Positions 48,101 to 63,100 of a stretch of 64,000 nucleotides of DNA are shown here, one piece after another; the first letter of the stretch is position 1, and each line of letters starts with the position of its first letter. Where the stretch lies: contig JBBMNZ010000014.1 in assembly GCA_037954325.1 (NCBI GenBank), forward strand, positions 11,878,956 to 11,942,955. Direction: 5' to 3'. A program made the position numbers and the translations under genes. The stretch is from Fistularia commersonii. Its lineage: Eukaryota > Chordata > Actinopteri > Syngnathiformes > Fistulariidae. The notes under the pieces are model-generated. The model was not told the origin of the DNA and searched no databases. It saw only the letters and a list, made by a program, of their open reading frames with translations.

Positions 48101-51100
48101 GGCATTCCTTGTTGAAAGCACAGGAAGACTTATTTTTTTCAAATTGAAGATCAAAGTTATTTGTTATATAAAACACACCTAATCAAGTGTGTCTGAACCC
48201 TAAAGAATGAACATTTACATGATCATGAGATTACACTAGACAGTAGAAAAGGACAATCCATGATATAATCTACCCAGTATATTAATGGTTAATGAGATTG
48301 AACAACTGGAAAGACAATTTAACCTACAGCCCTGTTCAGAAGGAAAAAAAACTAAGTATCAACATGCCAGTCAATTATACTGAAAATTATTTCATACATT
48401 TTTTACATGTACCTGTGTTACCATGTAAAAATTGAGGTAGTTTTCATTTACTTTCTTACCCTGAGCATGATCCGATGTTCAATGTTGAGCAAAATCTTTT
48501 TTTTCTCTCTGTAATCTCGAATAAGGGCATGCAGAGTGTCACAGTGGGGCACCCAACCAATCAACCCTGAGTTGGTGGACAAAGGGATAACTGCGTAGCG
48601 CTGGATGCTGAGAAATTAAACATAGTTTAACATAGTTTAATGAGTTTTCAGAAAACCCAGTTATGGTCATATAATGCTTGTGCTGCTCTTGCATACAATG
48701 AGCCTAGAAGTACGTCTACCTGAGGTTCTTGCGCAAGGACGCCGGGTCGTTTGCCAGCAGTGTGTTAACCAGACCAAACAGCTGCATGACTCTCTCATCC
48801 TGCCTCAGGTCTTCATGACCCTTCAACAAGAACATGAACTCATGGCCATTACTTCCTGCAGAGGGAGACACAAAACACATCTTTGTTATGTACTTAAAGG
48901 ACAGATTCAGGAATTATAACGTTAATTTGGCATCACCAACTGTTTTCTTGTATAGCAGTATTGCCACTTAATGTCTCTGCAGTGATGATCGTCAGTTAAA
49001 TTAGGCACTGAATCATTTGATGTGTATCTCCTCATTGCATTAGTGGGTTGAAGACAAGTATTAATTTTGCATTCACTCAGTCTATAGTGGCTTTACACAA
49101 AGACAGGCTTGATAACTCATTTGTAAAACCACTAGGGAATAGTTCTATTAAGCAGAGTCAAGCTTATATCATGACAGTGGTAGGAAATGTTATCAATGTT
49201 AACTTTGAAAAGATGAGGCCTGTTATAATACTGCTCCAGGATAATACAGTGCCTTAAGTATTCTCAGTAATCCAGGCTACAACGATCTCTTGCACTGCCT
49301 TCCAGAAATTTTTGATGACAGCCCCAGTGAAACAAGAAAGATAGTGCATCTATATATTCCTTTTCTACAGCCAGGTTGTTCTTAAAGGCAGTTAGTCTGT
49401 GCTCCTAAAGGGACTGTGAGGAGAACCAGACTTCCAAAAATTAACTTCAGAAGCAGCATCTTTTGTACTGAAGAGCAAGGTAGGCATTCAAGTGTGTCTT
49501 AAATATTGTCCGTGTCAGAATAACCAAGCTACATCATGGTATTTGGCTCAGCTTGGGGGCAACTGACCAGAATTTTTATATTCTGCACTCGAATAGATTA
49601 GAGAACATGAACATATAAAGTAGCCCCCATTTTTCATCCATGTAAAGATTGTCCACTCCTTGTTCAGTGTTATGGGCCACACTGTGCCACGCTGTGTGAA
49701 CGCACAGCTTGTAATGTGCTTATCATCAGTGAACTCTGACAGTAAATTGAGGTGACATGTAGTGGGTGACAAGTCTTAATCTGAAGTCTTGCTCCAGAGG
49801 TCACTTGATTTATTGCCTTTCATATTTTACAGAGCATGTTGTATATCATTGAGGCAATACATAGCAAAAAGGTATCACATGGTGAGGTAGAGTGGACCAT
49901 TTTTGATTGATAGTCAGGAGATTTGGCTTGAAGACAAGGCAACTTTATTGTGCTGTGGCACTTTAGAGGCATTTAGGGTGATGTATTTTATAGCACCTGG
50001 AAGAGTGGACAAAATAAAGTGTCAGTATTATTTATTTCTTTATTCAAATGAACACAAATGAGCATTATAGGGCTGATCCACAATGAAATGATTAGTATCT
50101 CTATCTCTTGGAAGATGAAAATACAATGATTTAGTGGGGGGTTTTCTGGGCATCAAGGTTTTCATCAAGCAGTTTTATGTCATGATTGGGGACTGATTTT
50201 GGTGTATAGTTTCTCACTGGTTTTATGGTGAATCTTTCCACACAGAAGATTCAATAGTTTTTAATTTTTTTTATTTTGTTGTACTTTATTGTATTAATCC
50301 CTGGCGGGAACTTTCTCTCTCCATCATGGATGAACCATGAGCAGTTGTCTGCCATCTAGCAGCGCCAGAGGAGCAGCTAGGGGTTCAGTGTCTTGCTCAA
50401 CAATACTTCGACACACTAGGTGGAGCCGGGACTCTAACCAGGAATGTTTGCTTCCAAGGATGATAGCACTACCCCCTGCACCATGCTGCCCCCAAACTAG
50501 CATTTTAGGCTTGAATGTGCTATACACATGAGGAGCTTCACCATAACGTCTGAAAAGAAATATAAATTAGGGCCCAAAACTGTTTGTTGTTTGGATAAAG
50601 TTTTTTGGGGGGGAAAAAATGCTGCATTTTTTCTTTCATAAGATGCCTCATGACATCTAAAAGCATATTACTGTGACAACAAATATTCTTTTTCTTAAAA
50701 TATTAAATTCAGAAACCTCAAGGCCTTTGTACTTTCCTCTTAATCTTACCCATGATGGTGAGTTTACGTGGGCGCTGCTTGGAGGTGATGACCTGCAGGG
50801 AGGGGGCAATGGACTGGATGCGAATGATAGGCTGGTTAGGGTCATAAGTGCCTGGTACAGCCAACTCCAAGTCTCTGCACATCAGCAGCTTAGGAGACAC
50901 GTATTGTAGCTCAAGGGAGGTCAGCTGTGTGGAAAATGAGTTGGAGGTTTGACACAAGAGAAGAAAATTAGTTTTTAGTCAGTTTTGTGAAAAAAAAAAA
51001 GCTGCACTGACAAAACAGTGGGGCTGCGAGGCGTGCCTGTGGAGAATGTTACAGACACTGGGCTGTATCAGAATTAATGTCTTATCTGTAAATGATTGTT

Positions 51101-54100
51101 TATTCACATTAAAATATTCCACTTATGTGTACATCAACAGATATTTCCTCTGCTTACCAGCTTAAAACCTTGAGAGATGTAAACAGCTTCACATTGCTGT
51201 ACTCTGAATTTTGCAACCTATTTAAAGGCTTTTCACAGACAAATTCTGAATACAGACATAAGGCAATTTCATCACAGCTTCAATCTGCTTATGCCATTTG
51301 GGAGCAGCAGGAAGTGGGTTTATTTCTATGCTAATGCCCTATGGGTGAACATCTGCAATGCTCTCAGCATGTTATTATGTTGCTATGTATTTCGTGCTGC
51401 TTATTGTAATGTCACAACAGGGAGAATTCCCAAGAGCGGCACGGTGCCACAATGTCAAATAGTATTACTGTCTCCCTTTGCTATAAGAAGTGAGTGCTCC
51501 TGACAGAACTATATTTAATGTCTTTCTTCTGCACTTGATGATAGCTGTGAGGAATGACATCTATCATTTCTATTTCATCTTCACTCCAGAAGCAACTGGA
51601 CTTGGTGTTGTTAAACTTATCTCATTCAATGATTTGAGGAAATCCAGCAAATTGCTTGTGTGTTTCTGCTAACTTCCTATAGTTCGAAAATAAGTTACTA
51701 CATTCTTGTAAGGTGCTTATACAAAAATGCTCATGAAAAATATGCATGCAAAACTTTGCAAGATAGATAAATGGACCAAAATCAAGAAAAGTCATTTGAA
51801 CAGGAGTTTTTAAAGTTAAAGTTATGAGGCAAGCAATCTTCATAGAGCATGTGAAAAACAAGACTTCATGTCAAAATCTTTTTGTCGTGGCCACTGGACA
51901 TGAATTTCTTCACTTGAAGACGTTGCACTTCTCATCCAAGAGGCTTCTTCAGTTCTAATGACCTGTGGGGAGTTCCCAAATATAACTGCCAGGGTTTTGG
52001 CGGGTCAAAGTTATGGTGGCTTGTTATGTAAATGTAAGAGTGGAGGGGTTCGTTCATTGGGACAAAAGAGCAAATTTTGTGGGATTACCTGGATTGGAAA
52101 GTGAGAAGTTAAAGATAAACAAAGGAGTGAAACCTATTGGATCACATGAACTGAGGCTCACGTGGAAGTTCCCGGGGCCTGGTTCTTGTGGTGACTCTCT
52201 CCCGGGGGTTTAGAGGGTGCAGATGGGCCTGGTCCATGTGTGCAAATCCGTCTTGGTATTGACCCCAGCACAGCGTTATACATTTGTGAAAGGTTGTGTC
52301 TTAGGCCCCTTACTCTGTTCAGAGGTGGTTTTCTGATGGTGAGTTTGCGACCCCATAACCTAAACCGGCCCCAAATACTGGCAGTTATATTCGGAAACTC
52401 CCTACAGGTCATTAGAACTGAAGAAGCCTCTCAGATGAGGGGTAAAAGGTCTTTAAGTTAAAACATTTAAGACCAGTTGCCACGATAAGAAGATTTCGAC
52501 AAGAATTCACCATGACCTGGATGACTGAGAACCTCCACAAATGTCAATACAAGACTATAAATTGCTATTAAGTGGTAGTTTGAAAATATACTGACATTTA
52601 GTTGATCAAAGTTGCAATTAAAACATGAAACTTGTACTTGTTTTTTATGCTTTCTTGGAAATCTTAACAAAACACTTTTCTCATTTTATCTCTCATTCCA
52701 CAGTGAGGTTCATTACAACAAGGTATACCATATGGCCAGTAGGTGGCGCAGTTTCGCCAAATTTTGATGCAAAATAGATTATCTTTTCAAAACTTTTGCC
52801 CTGATTTTTGCACAAGGCAACTTTGTCTTCAAAATGCTAAATTAAAGGTTAGGGGTAGTAATTTGCAGCATTTGTCAAAAGTGTTGGGATACTAGAAACC
52901 ATTATTTCTGATCATAGTTTAAAAGTGTGTATGGCTTGTGTTACTTTGTTCTTTTAATACATGACATTTCTGAGATCATTTCAGCTGTATTACTTAGGTT
53001 CAATTCATAAAGGAACAACTTCTATTTTTACTTACATGAAGAGGACAGAAAATATACATTATTTTTACTTAATTTCTTCTCACCTGTGGCAACTGTTTGG
53101 AAATCCGCCTAAATACATGGTAGTAGAGGTCCCAGGCCTGGGTCAAGTCTTTCACGTTTCCAGAACGCATATACTTCCTACACCAGTCCTGAGCCTCCAT
53201 CAAATCCCGGCCATAAGCCTGGGGGATGAAGTAAGACAAAACACAAAGTCCCAGAAAAGTGACTCATTCAATTAAAAGGACATGACTTGTCAAAACAAAT
53301 TGTAAAACGTTAAGTCAGATCATTAAATCATTAGCTCTGACATTTTCCTATGAGGATAATATTGGATTGCAGTTCTTCAACAACACACAATTGCAACAAC
53401 ACACAGAACAGAACCATGTGTTGGAGCTTGTGAAAACACCAAATCATTTCGTGCAGAGATTGAATATGAAGATAAAATGTTACCGTTGCAATACCAGTCC
53501 CAAATATTGGATCCCACATCACCTTACGTACATTTCTTTATACAAATTTTAATTGAATGTATTGATCTTTTGACCGGTTCAGTACAAACATGTCACAGCA
53601 AGTCCATATCAATTAGGACCTGCTATGCACTTTTGACCATCTCTTTCAATTTCAAACGCAATCAAAAAACCACAGCTTGTAAACATTTGCACACAGAGAA
53701 ACCTTTTATGTGAGATTTTCACCTGTGTTAGGAATAGGGTACGCAGAGTTTTAATTTCTGGGGCAGAACTAAGCAGAAAAGATGACAAAAGTTTAAGCCT
53801 TCTGACAACACACACACCTGATTGAAAGAGGTCTCTTTAAGCGTCTGTGGTCCCCTTTCCATCATGGCGTGCAAAGGTTCCAACACAGCAAACATGCCCT
53901 TAACATTCCGTTCCCCAAAGTAGAGACGTGATGCTTCTTCAAGGCCCTCGTGCCACATTTCATGCCACAAGATTGCAACTCGGATAAGTTCCTCGCTCAC
54001 CTGAATGAAAAGGGAAAAAAAGATGAAAAGGTGAGATTATTCCCTGATACTGCCCTTTAAACTAACACAATAGCAGTGATCTCACTGTCAGGAATAATAA

Positions 54101-57100
54101 TTATAGTTTCTAGGGGGGAAAAAATGAAAAGGACCTCTTCTGGCAACTTTGACCCCTCTGGGACAGCCATCAGAGCAATAAAAATGAATCAATTAAAGTG
54201 CTCATCTATCAAAATTTGTACCCACGGCTGAATGTTTGAGTTTCAGAGGGTAGAAAAATGTATGTGCTGAAAGTGAGACCGAAAGTCTGTTTTCAATTCG
54301 TAGTTTGCACTTTGTCCTCGCTGATGGAAGTCTGGTCACTGCTAAAGGATTTGCAAAAATCAGAGATATTGCGATAACGGCTATAGTTAAATTCTCAGTC
54401 AACATAAATATGTTGTAGCCTCTAGGTAAAAACAAATTAACAAAAACTTGAGAACAAGAATACTTGTAGTGTGCTTAAGTTCTACTTCAGAACTGTAAAA
54501 CTTTGCAAATTCATGCACACTGGAATTTCTATCAATAAGGATTTTATTATGGTAAAAGATCTGTGACATGCAAATGACAAATGAGGAACGTTAAAGCATT
54601 CATTACTCTGTTCTAGATAATTAATTAGACAGCTACATAAACAGACACAGTATGCTTTTATGGTATCAAGAACACAGTAGTTCTGACTTTCTCTTTTACA
54701 CTTCGATAGTAAATTATTTAAATCTGGAGAGACAGTCACTATGGTGAAAACAAACAAACTCTTGAATTTCTATACCATAATGGCCTGTTGAACCAAAGTA
54801 TTGCAGTGTTCACACATGTTCTTCAGGATTTTGTTGGCAGCATTGTGGCGGGCTGTGGTGGTGGACTTGGAGGCCACTGTTAGCGGGTAGATCAATGCCT
54901 GGAGGCGAACAGTTCAGCAGTTTGTCACTGGTTATTGAAACTTTAAGTGTGATGAGAAAAACTGTTATACTTAGGACCGGATATTGTTGAATAAATAAAA
55001 GCTGTGCATGTAGACTCACTTGGGGATGATACCGTCCAATGTCTGTCAAGAGCTGATGTATGAGGCGGCCCACCAAGGCCCGAGGGGTGTCAATTCGAGC
55101 TATGAGCTGTGGGATCACCTGCAGAGGTGAACACAAAATTCATTTATGGCTAGATACACACAGTCACATACAAAAATACAATGCTTGTGAAAAATAAATG
55201 TTCAGCAAACCAGGAACAAATCACTACAGTGTATTTATACATGTGATGAGGAAAAAAAAAAAGCATTTTCTTATATTCGTGAAAAATAATCTACAGGTAT
55301 TACCTGTAGCCATGTGTCGATTTGAATGGTCTTGATGCCCTCAACCAGGGCCTCGTTCACCTCAGGCCAGTGACCATAGTCAAACCATAAAGTCAGAACC
55401 CTAAGCGGCACAAGAATTTGTGATGGTCATGTAAGCTTGCCTGTCAACCACTAGAGGGCCTTTTATTCACATATACCAGGGCTGTTGTTGGAGTATTATT
55501 GCTGTTCAATGGTTTGAGCATGTGCCTGCTGTTTGATACAGTAACTTCCCTCACCTTAGAGTGTCCTGCAGGTTGTTGCCTCGAGACAGGGAAATGGAAC
55601 GAAAGAAACCTTGAACAGCAGGAACTGTGTACAGGAGCAATGTTTTTGAGAGGTCCTATGGAGAGACAGCAGGAAAGATTTTACACACTGAGAAAGAATA
55701 ATCTACATCTAAAATAAATTAAACAAACTTTCAGAACTTCATTGTTGAATAAAGGTCTTGAAATGAGTGTTTCAAGATGTAAATGTCCATGCGTTGGTCA
55801 CATTCAGTGGTCGAAGATCAAAAATACTGTGAAGTCATACATTAAAAAAGTGATCAGAGAATGTTTTCTGGATGAAGAGCAGCATGTTGTGTGGCAGAGA
55901 TGTGACCATTTTAAACACTGTAGAGCTAATGTAAAATTTGTTTTGTACGTAAAATGAACAAAGTTATGGGCTGGTGTAGAAAGGTATGAATGTTGCTCAA
56001 TTCTTCATGTGGCTCTTTCTGTTGTGCTTACCTCATTTACTTTTTTCTGGCCTGGGGAGGGCACAGGACTGTGGTCAGTGCTGTCGACCTCACTGTCGCT
56101 ATTGCTGGCTTCACTGTTTGCACTGGCACCACTGGCATGCCGCAGCTTCTTCTTCTCATCTCGCACTTGATTTTGGTGTTTGTAGTGCAGCACTGCCTCA
56201 AAATTCATGACTGCCCAGGCATGCCAAGCCTGCCAGAGGATGCCACAAGCTTAATGAAAATAAGTTGCCGAAAATAACTTCCATGTTTATTAATGATGTC
56301 ATTTTCCAGTTTAGTAAGGGAGAAAGTTATCTTAGGGCGCTGTAATTTTGTGATCCAAATATATGTGTAAGCTTGCTGTATTATTCAACAAGCTATTAAA
56401 CGGTTGAAAGGTGATGATAATTGGTGAGGATGGATGAGGAACTTGAGGGCGACGAAAATACAAACAACCATGTATTCGTCAGCAGAGATATTCCGTGCCC
56501 CTCCCATCCCACATCACAGAAGGTAAAACAAGTGTAATAATCTGGTAATGAAATATACAATTCATGCAGAGCCAAAAGAACTGAAAACAAACAACTTTTA
56601 AGGCGCATTTGTTTAACAAGGCTAATTAAAGGAACCAAATGTGTCCCTTGTGATACATTTATGTAAAGATTACTGCTGATACAGCAGGGATTTTACTGTA
56701 GTCAGAGGTCAGAAAATGAACGTTCAGAGTTGAAGGGAGTGACTGACCTTATACCAGTTTCGGTCATGTTCAGTAGAATGGCTGTAATACTGCAAAACCT
56801 TGGGGATGGTGCTCTCATTGATACCCTGGAGACTGAGTTGCCACTCACCCAGCTTCAGGAAGCATCTTCAAAAAGCAAAACAAAGACTAAGGGTCACACT
56901 CACTTTGACAGTAATATAGAACAGCAACAGCAGAACAAACACTTTTATGCATGTGCACAATATTCATAATGTATATAAAATTACACTTCAATTAAGTTAA
57001 AACTTCATTTATAGAAAACCCAACTGGTGGTGAGCCAACCTAATCAATATGGTGCAGCAGAGAATATTAAGACTCATAAAAAGACAGAAAATCACTGGAA

Positions 57101-60100
57101 GCTATAACTGCCTCGATTGTTATTAGAGCTCTGCACTGAAAAGTTTGGTGACGAAAAGACTACATTACTACAAAATGAAATTAAATCCACCCATCATAAA
57201 AGTCATAACAGGATTAATTATATTTATTGCCATGCTAATAATTTTAGTGTGGATAAAGAGTTAAAAGTGACACTCAGACCAAACAATGGACAGATAACAA
57301 AAGGAAAGATAATAATACAAGACACTGGAAAATCATTTGGACCATGACCAGATATGTCACCACTCAGACTAGCTATGCACTTGCAGAAAGGATCTGGAAG
57401 TACAACCAGAGATTTTTAATTAAACATTTTCCTACTTTCCTTTTTTTCCTACAATATAGTGGGTTGACTCAGCTTTATCTATCGATCTATGAGTCTTGGA
57501 CACAGATGTTTACAGACAAAGCATAGTGTGGAATGAATGAATCATTAGAATGAGAACAACTAAAATAAACTGTGCAGGATTTGTCGTCAAGTTAATCAAC
57601 GGTCTGAATACAATTTGCATTTCCCTCAAAAAAATTGTCCTTTGGGATTACGTAATTTCATCAAAGTGCTTTTCCATGCAAGTATTCAGTTTGGCTTCAA
57701 TGCGTCTATGTCAAACAGTTTCCTCAAACCGCAGAAAAGTGTTAATAGGTTGAGCTTTTGGGACAAGAGCAGGGGGAGGAAAGGGTGTCCGGGAATGTTG
57801 AAACACCATGTTTGTTTAGATGTGAGACACTAGGGCCACTGAACTTAAGCAAAATAGCAGTGAAATTACACAAGATTGCACAGGTGAGGAAAAGAACAGT
57901 GTATGTGATTTTGTAGATTTGAGTGTCTGAATAATCCAGGTGTGCTCCATATACCTCACGGCCGACCTGTATTCATGAAAGTGTGTCAGCATGTTTGGAG
58001 AAAACAGCCATCCTGACTGACATTAGACAGGTGTTCTCACTAACATGCATTCCTCAGCAAATTTCTGGAAGATACTTTTTTTTTTCCAACTACATTATGT
58101 GCATACTGTTGTCATGTAAGATATATATATATATATATATATGGAAAACGCTGCAAGTGCCTTGTGCTTACGCACAAGTAAGTCTGGAGGAAATACCTCT
58201 CCAATATTCAAGCAAACAATGAAAAGAAAAGTCCAAACGCTTCTTTTAAGTATCAAGTATATGACTTTCTACCCATGAATGCATAAAAATGCATAATAGT
58301 TATCAGCTTTTTAATATCTAGGAGTGTATGGACAATCTAAATCAAATTTAATAATTGCCAATGTGTTGGGGTAAATCAAGGCTATCAAGCATATCAGATT
58401 GTACAGCATGTTTTTTATAATATATTTTATATAGTTATCATATAACTATTGGGCTAGGGAGATACTCAATCTCTATTTTGAAGGGTTTAAGTGCCTAAGT
58501 GCATTACATACAAACCTACATGAAAGCATGTAAGGTTCTGATGCATTCTCCCTACTTGGCTTACAAGCCACCAGCCAACCACATCTCTTGAAACTGCAAC
58601 ATATAAATGATATTGGAACAGCGTCAAAACCTCAGCTTGGAGAGAAAAAAGGGTTGCGGCTTATCTAGCAAGACTTTGTTTTTTCATTATTCTAAAGGTC
58701 CAACAAAATTCAACTTTGCAGAGATACGGTCACACAATCGGAGGAGAACAAAAGCTTATAGAATCACCTACATAATTGTTTAAGTCAAAAAACTTTTACA
58801 ATGTCCTCTTCTATCTGGAGAACCATCTGCTAAAGCTCAAGAAAGAACACAAAGGTAGTCTTGATTTGTTTTTGTGTGTTCTTGATTTTCATGTTAACAC
58901 TGAAATTATAACCAGTGTATCTTGTTAAATGTAATTACATTCAAAGTAAGGGCGTGAAATTTTACCTCTTTTTCCCTTGTCTTTACTAATAACAGGTTAC
59001 ATTGCCCAGCCAGGATGACACACAGGCATTGCCTCTTGTGATTTTGACAAATTGTGCATTACTTTAACTTTCCCTTAAGAACATTGGCTTGAGACATGTG
59101 CCAAGAATCAAAGTAATGCAGTCATAAGTGTCATAAGAGGACTCATTAGTATGATTAATGGTTACCTGACATGGGACTGCAAAATTCAAGTAAAGCTGTA
59201 ATATCTGAACCTCTTTCCAGCAGAAAATTAAACAATACCATGAAACTCCTTAATCCCGGGTGATACGGAGTCTAATCATTTTAATCATATGCATCTATAA
59301 GGTGGATTTCAGCTAATATATACTATCTAATAACACATTTGATGTGTTTATCTTAATGGTATAATCAAAGCATTGCAACACTTTCTAAGAGTTTTGTCAA
59401 AATTTAATTTTTTGATTTAACTGAAAAAGTGGTAGTACAATTTCAAATCAGACCTCGCCATCAATTTGTGAAGCTCCTGCTTATGCTGCTGATCCTCAGC
59501 TGCAATGGCGTGCTGGGCTTGCTGTTGCATCCCTTGCACAAACTGCTGCATGTGCTGGAAGGCATCGATCTGAGGGCAAAGGCACACGTGAACACACACA
59601 CAAAAAAAAAACAAGCATAACCAGACAAAAACATCAACGGCTGCTGAGTACCGGTATTTAGGCTAAATGAAAGGAATTTATTTGTTTGGCAGATTGAAAT
59701 CAATATGACATCACTAAATGCATGATCTATTCTCTGTTAGACTGAGGTTACCAGGCATTTATCTTCTCATCATTTCAGGTTAATTTAGCTGTCATAAGCA
59801 GCTTACTTCTTCTACAGAGCCAAATGTCTGGTCTGATACGGAGCCTGCAATGTCTTTTTCAATACATATCCATTTCCTGGAGTCCCAGCCCACTGTGGAA
59901 CTCCTTATTCTGTATCTAGCCAGTCTAACTGTGCAGTCACGGTACTTAACCTTAAAGGTCTCTATGGCATGCTGTGATCTGATCTGAACATACCAAGAAG
60001 CCAATGGATCATGTAGAATATGAAGCATAAGCACCAAATATGAAATTCAGCAGGGTAGTGGTTCTTTTTACTATCAAGCTTCAGCAAAACAATGACCACT

Positions 60101-63100
60101 TATAAACTATTACTTTTGAAATACTGTGTGAAGAGTTTGACATCAAAATCAGAAAATCATAGTAGGTTTTGCCTTTTCTACTTAAGGGCAGCTGTGGCTC
60201 CATTGGTAGAGCAGACATCTTCCAACCAGAAGGCTCTCCTCTGCCACAGTGTCCTTGGACAAGACACTGAACCCCACATTGACACCGATGGTCTGGTTAG
60301 CACCTTGCATGGCAGCTCTGCCACCATTGATGGGTGAGTTTGTGTGATGTGAATGTGTAATTGCAATCCATTGGGAAGCGCCTTGAAGCCACAAGGTGAT
60401 GCGCTATATAAGTGCTATATAAGGGAGACTGTTTACTATTTACTAATATTTGCGATCAACAATTGAACACCACAGTTTGAACTGGTATCACCTACAAACA
60501 CCAAATACAGTGGTGGGACAATTTCCAGCAGTGTAAGTGAGTCTGAGTGTTTGGGCACACAAATGTGACTATTGAAAGTCCAAGTTTAGCAGTGAAATGC
60601 AGTTAAGCTTATACTAACACTTACCTAAGCCCCCTAATGAGACCTGTATTCTGGTTCCACAGACACCATTCAACACCTGGCAATAAATGTGCGTATGTTT
60701 ATGTGTGCTCAGGGGGTGACAGGGGGGTACCATATGTAATATAGTTAATGTGAACGTGTGCATATTTGCATGATGGACAAATGGCTCTGGGTTGAGCAGT
60801 GCAGTGCAGTCCCATGCTGCTCTAGTAGCATGTAATGTGAAACTAAGTATAATGTAAGGTCACCACTGCTCATAGTAGGAAGTTTGATGGGTTTTCCTGT
60901 GCTGGATTTTTGACAGCAGAGGGAAAAGAATCCCTCTTGCAAAAGTACTAAATACAATACAATCCCAATACAAATTTTAGAAGACCTATTTTGAAGACAG
61001 CCTATCCATTTGAAGCATAATGGCTACCTCACATTTGGAACTACCAGTACATGACCTTGATGGAGAATAATCTAACTAAATCATCTTGAGGGAAACCTAA
61101 ATAACAACTGAGTTTCAAAATGACCAATATTTTCTTAAAATATTCTGAAAATATATGTTGTCTAAATTGTTTAATTTCTAAAAGATATTGCATATTTAAA
61201 GATGCTTTGGTACACAGGTTAATTTCCTATTTTCTATCCACACATTTTAAATATCAAACTGAAGATCTAAGGATATTTATAGTGACTTGGTTGACAGTTT
61301 TGTCCTGTTGATTACTGAATAAATAGAAATCCCAATTTCAACACAAAATTTTCAAGAGGTACTTGAAACCTTAGATTCATATTTATCAATAAATAGACTA
61401 AGCTCTGTGGATATATGCATCACATGACAAAGCATGAAGCATGACAAAGACCTTACCCTCCCCAGAGTTAAAAGTAAAAAGCCCTCCCTCATTGATTTAC
61501 CTCCACCTACCCAGTGGTAAGAAAATGATCACATAAATAAATACTAATCAAATAAACAGTTCGGCAAATAAGTGCAAAGCGATTACTTAAACCCTATTAT
61601 GTAGGGCATGATAGGGTGAATCTGAATCTCTTTTATAAATATTTGTTTGTTGGTGCTGTTGCTATGGATGTCAATCTGGTCTTTATTTTAATTGAAATTA
61701 TATACTGGTGCATAATACTTCCAAACTTAGAAAGAATAATCATTTAAATATGTGCACATATTTTTGTCACATATTGTAGGATGACTCATAGTCAGTCCAT
61801 CATCTGGTCACATGCTGGCTATCTCTTACCTTGCGTGTACTCTTCCACATATACTTCATATAAGCATACGTGACATGTGGATGAGCTGTAGGCAGAGGGT
61901 GATCAAGTTGTTTGGAGGGGTCAACACCAAGAAGGAGGACCAAGGTCTTATGGGCCAATGCCTGTGGGTAGAGGGCAATGGAATGAAAATAAATGGCTGG
62001 CCGGAGGGGCACCAATTCATGGCAATAGGAACAAAATAGCTCATGAGAAAAGCAGCACCTAGATTACATCCGTTTGAAAGGGATAATTCTGCAACCTAAG
62101 GTCCAACAGAGCTTGATTACATAACTGCCTATGAGAAGAATTTTGAGTAAAGCATGAATAATCAATGAAAAACAGAAGTGGTTATGTTGTACGGAATTTT
62201 TAAAAAGAAAGAAAGAAAGGGGGTAAACAAACTGTTTCTAAAAGGGTTCATTTTTTCCACATGCCCGGCCATGTTTGCCACTAATCACGTCTTTTAAGTT
62301 ACATCATCGAAAGTGATTCCTGCAGTCAACTTTGTGTTTTAAAAACATGAACAGAAAGAAGATTTGACTTTCCCTTGCAACACTTTGTAATAAATTGAGT
62401 AACAGTGAAGTAAAATATGGAAAATTGCACAGCTTTAATTATATGAATTAAGATTTCTAAACAGTGTGATTAAGGTTTCTGTCTTACATTCATCTGGGGC
62501 AATTTAATATGGATTAAAGTGAGGCTAAATGTCATGGCTGGGGTTCATAGTAGCACTTAACTGACAGTTTGACTCATCTTTTCCATTTGACAGGAGTGAT
62601 TAAATCAAAACTGGTATTCTTCCAGAATGAAACGTGTTCATACTTTATTACTCACAATTGGGTCAAAGAATACTGAAGGGACCTTTGACAAATTGTGATT
62701 ATTTTTATACTTCAGCATTCTGATTGCTAAAGTAAACTTTTGTTTGGGGAAACAGGAGACCCCACCTGAAAATGAACAGTATATTGGATAACTTTCTCTG
62801 AGTTTAATGTAGAGTACTGGGGTCAGAGGTGAAATCAGCACCGACTTTTATTGTGTTTTTTATATAACTGTGGTAACTTGGCAATTTTAAAACTTCATTC
62901 AAACAAAAGGTATCACCTTTCCCTTGCCTTTGCTTTTAGTCTCTACTTTTGAGGTAGTAAAGCAGACCTTGTTTTCTTTCTAGATTCTCATTTATCATAG
63001 AAGGTATTCAGTTCTGCAATTGTCATTTATAATGAGCTTGACCATTCAATTTTATCAAATTCTACCATGATTAATGTGTTGCTTTATGATCAATTAGTGA

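Noticed and set aside
60185..60260. Possible tRNA gene
   Set aside because: The acceptor stem and box B are not preserved, and the downstream body is that of a SINE.
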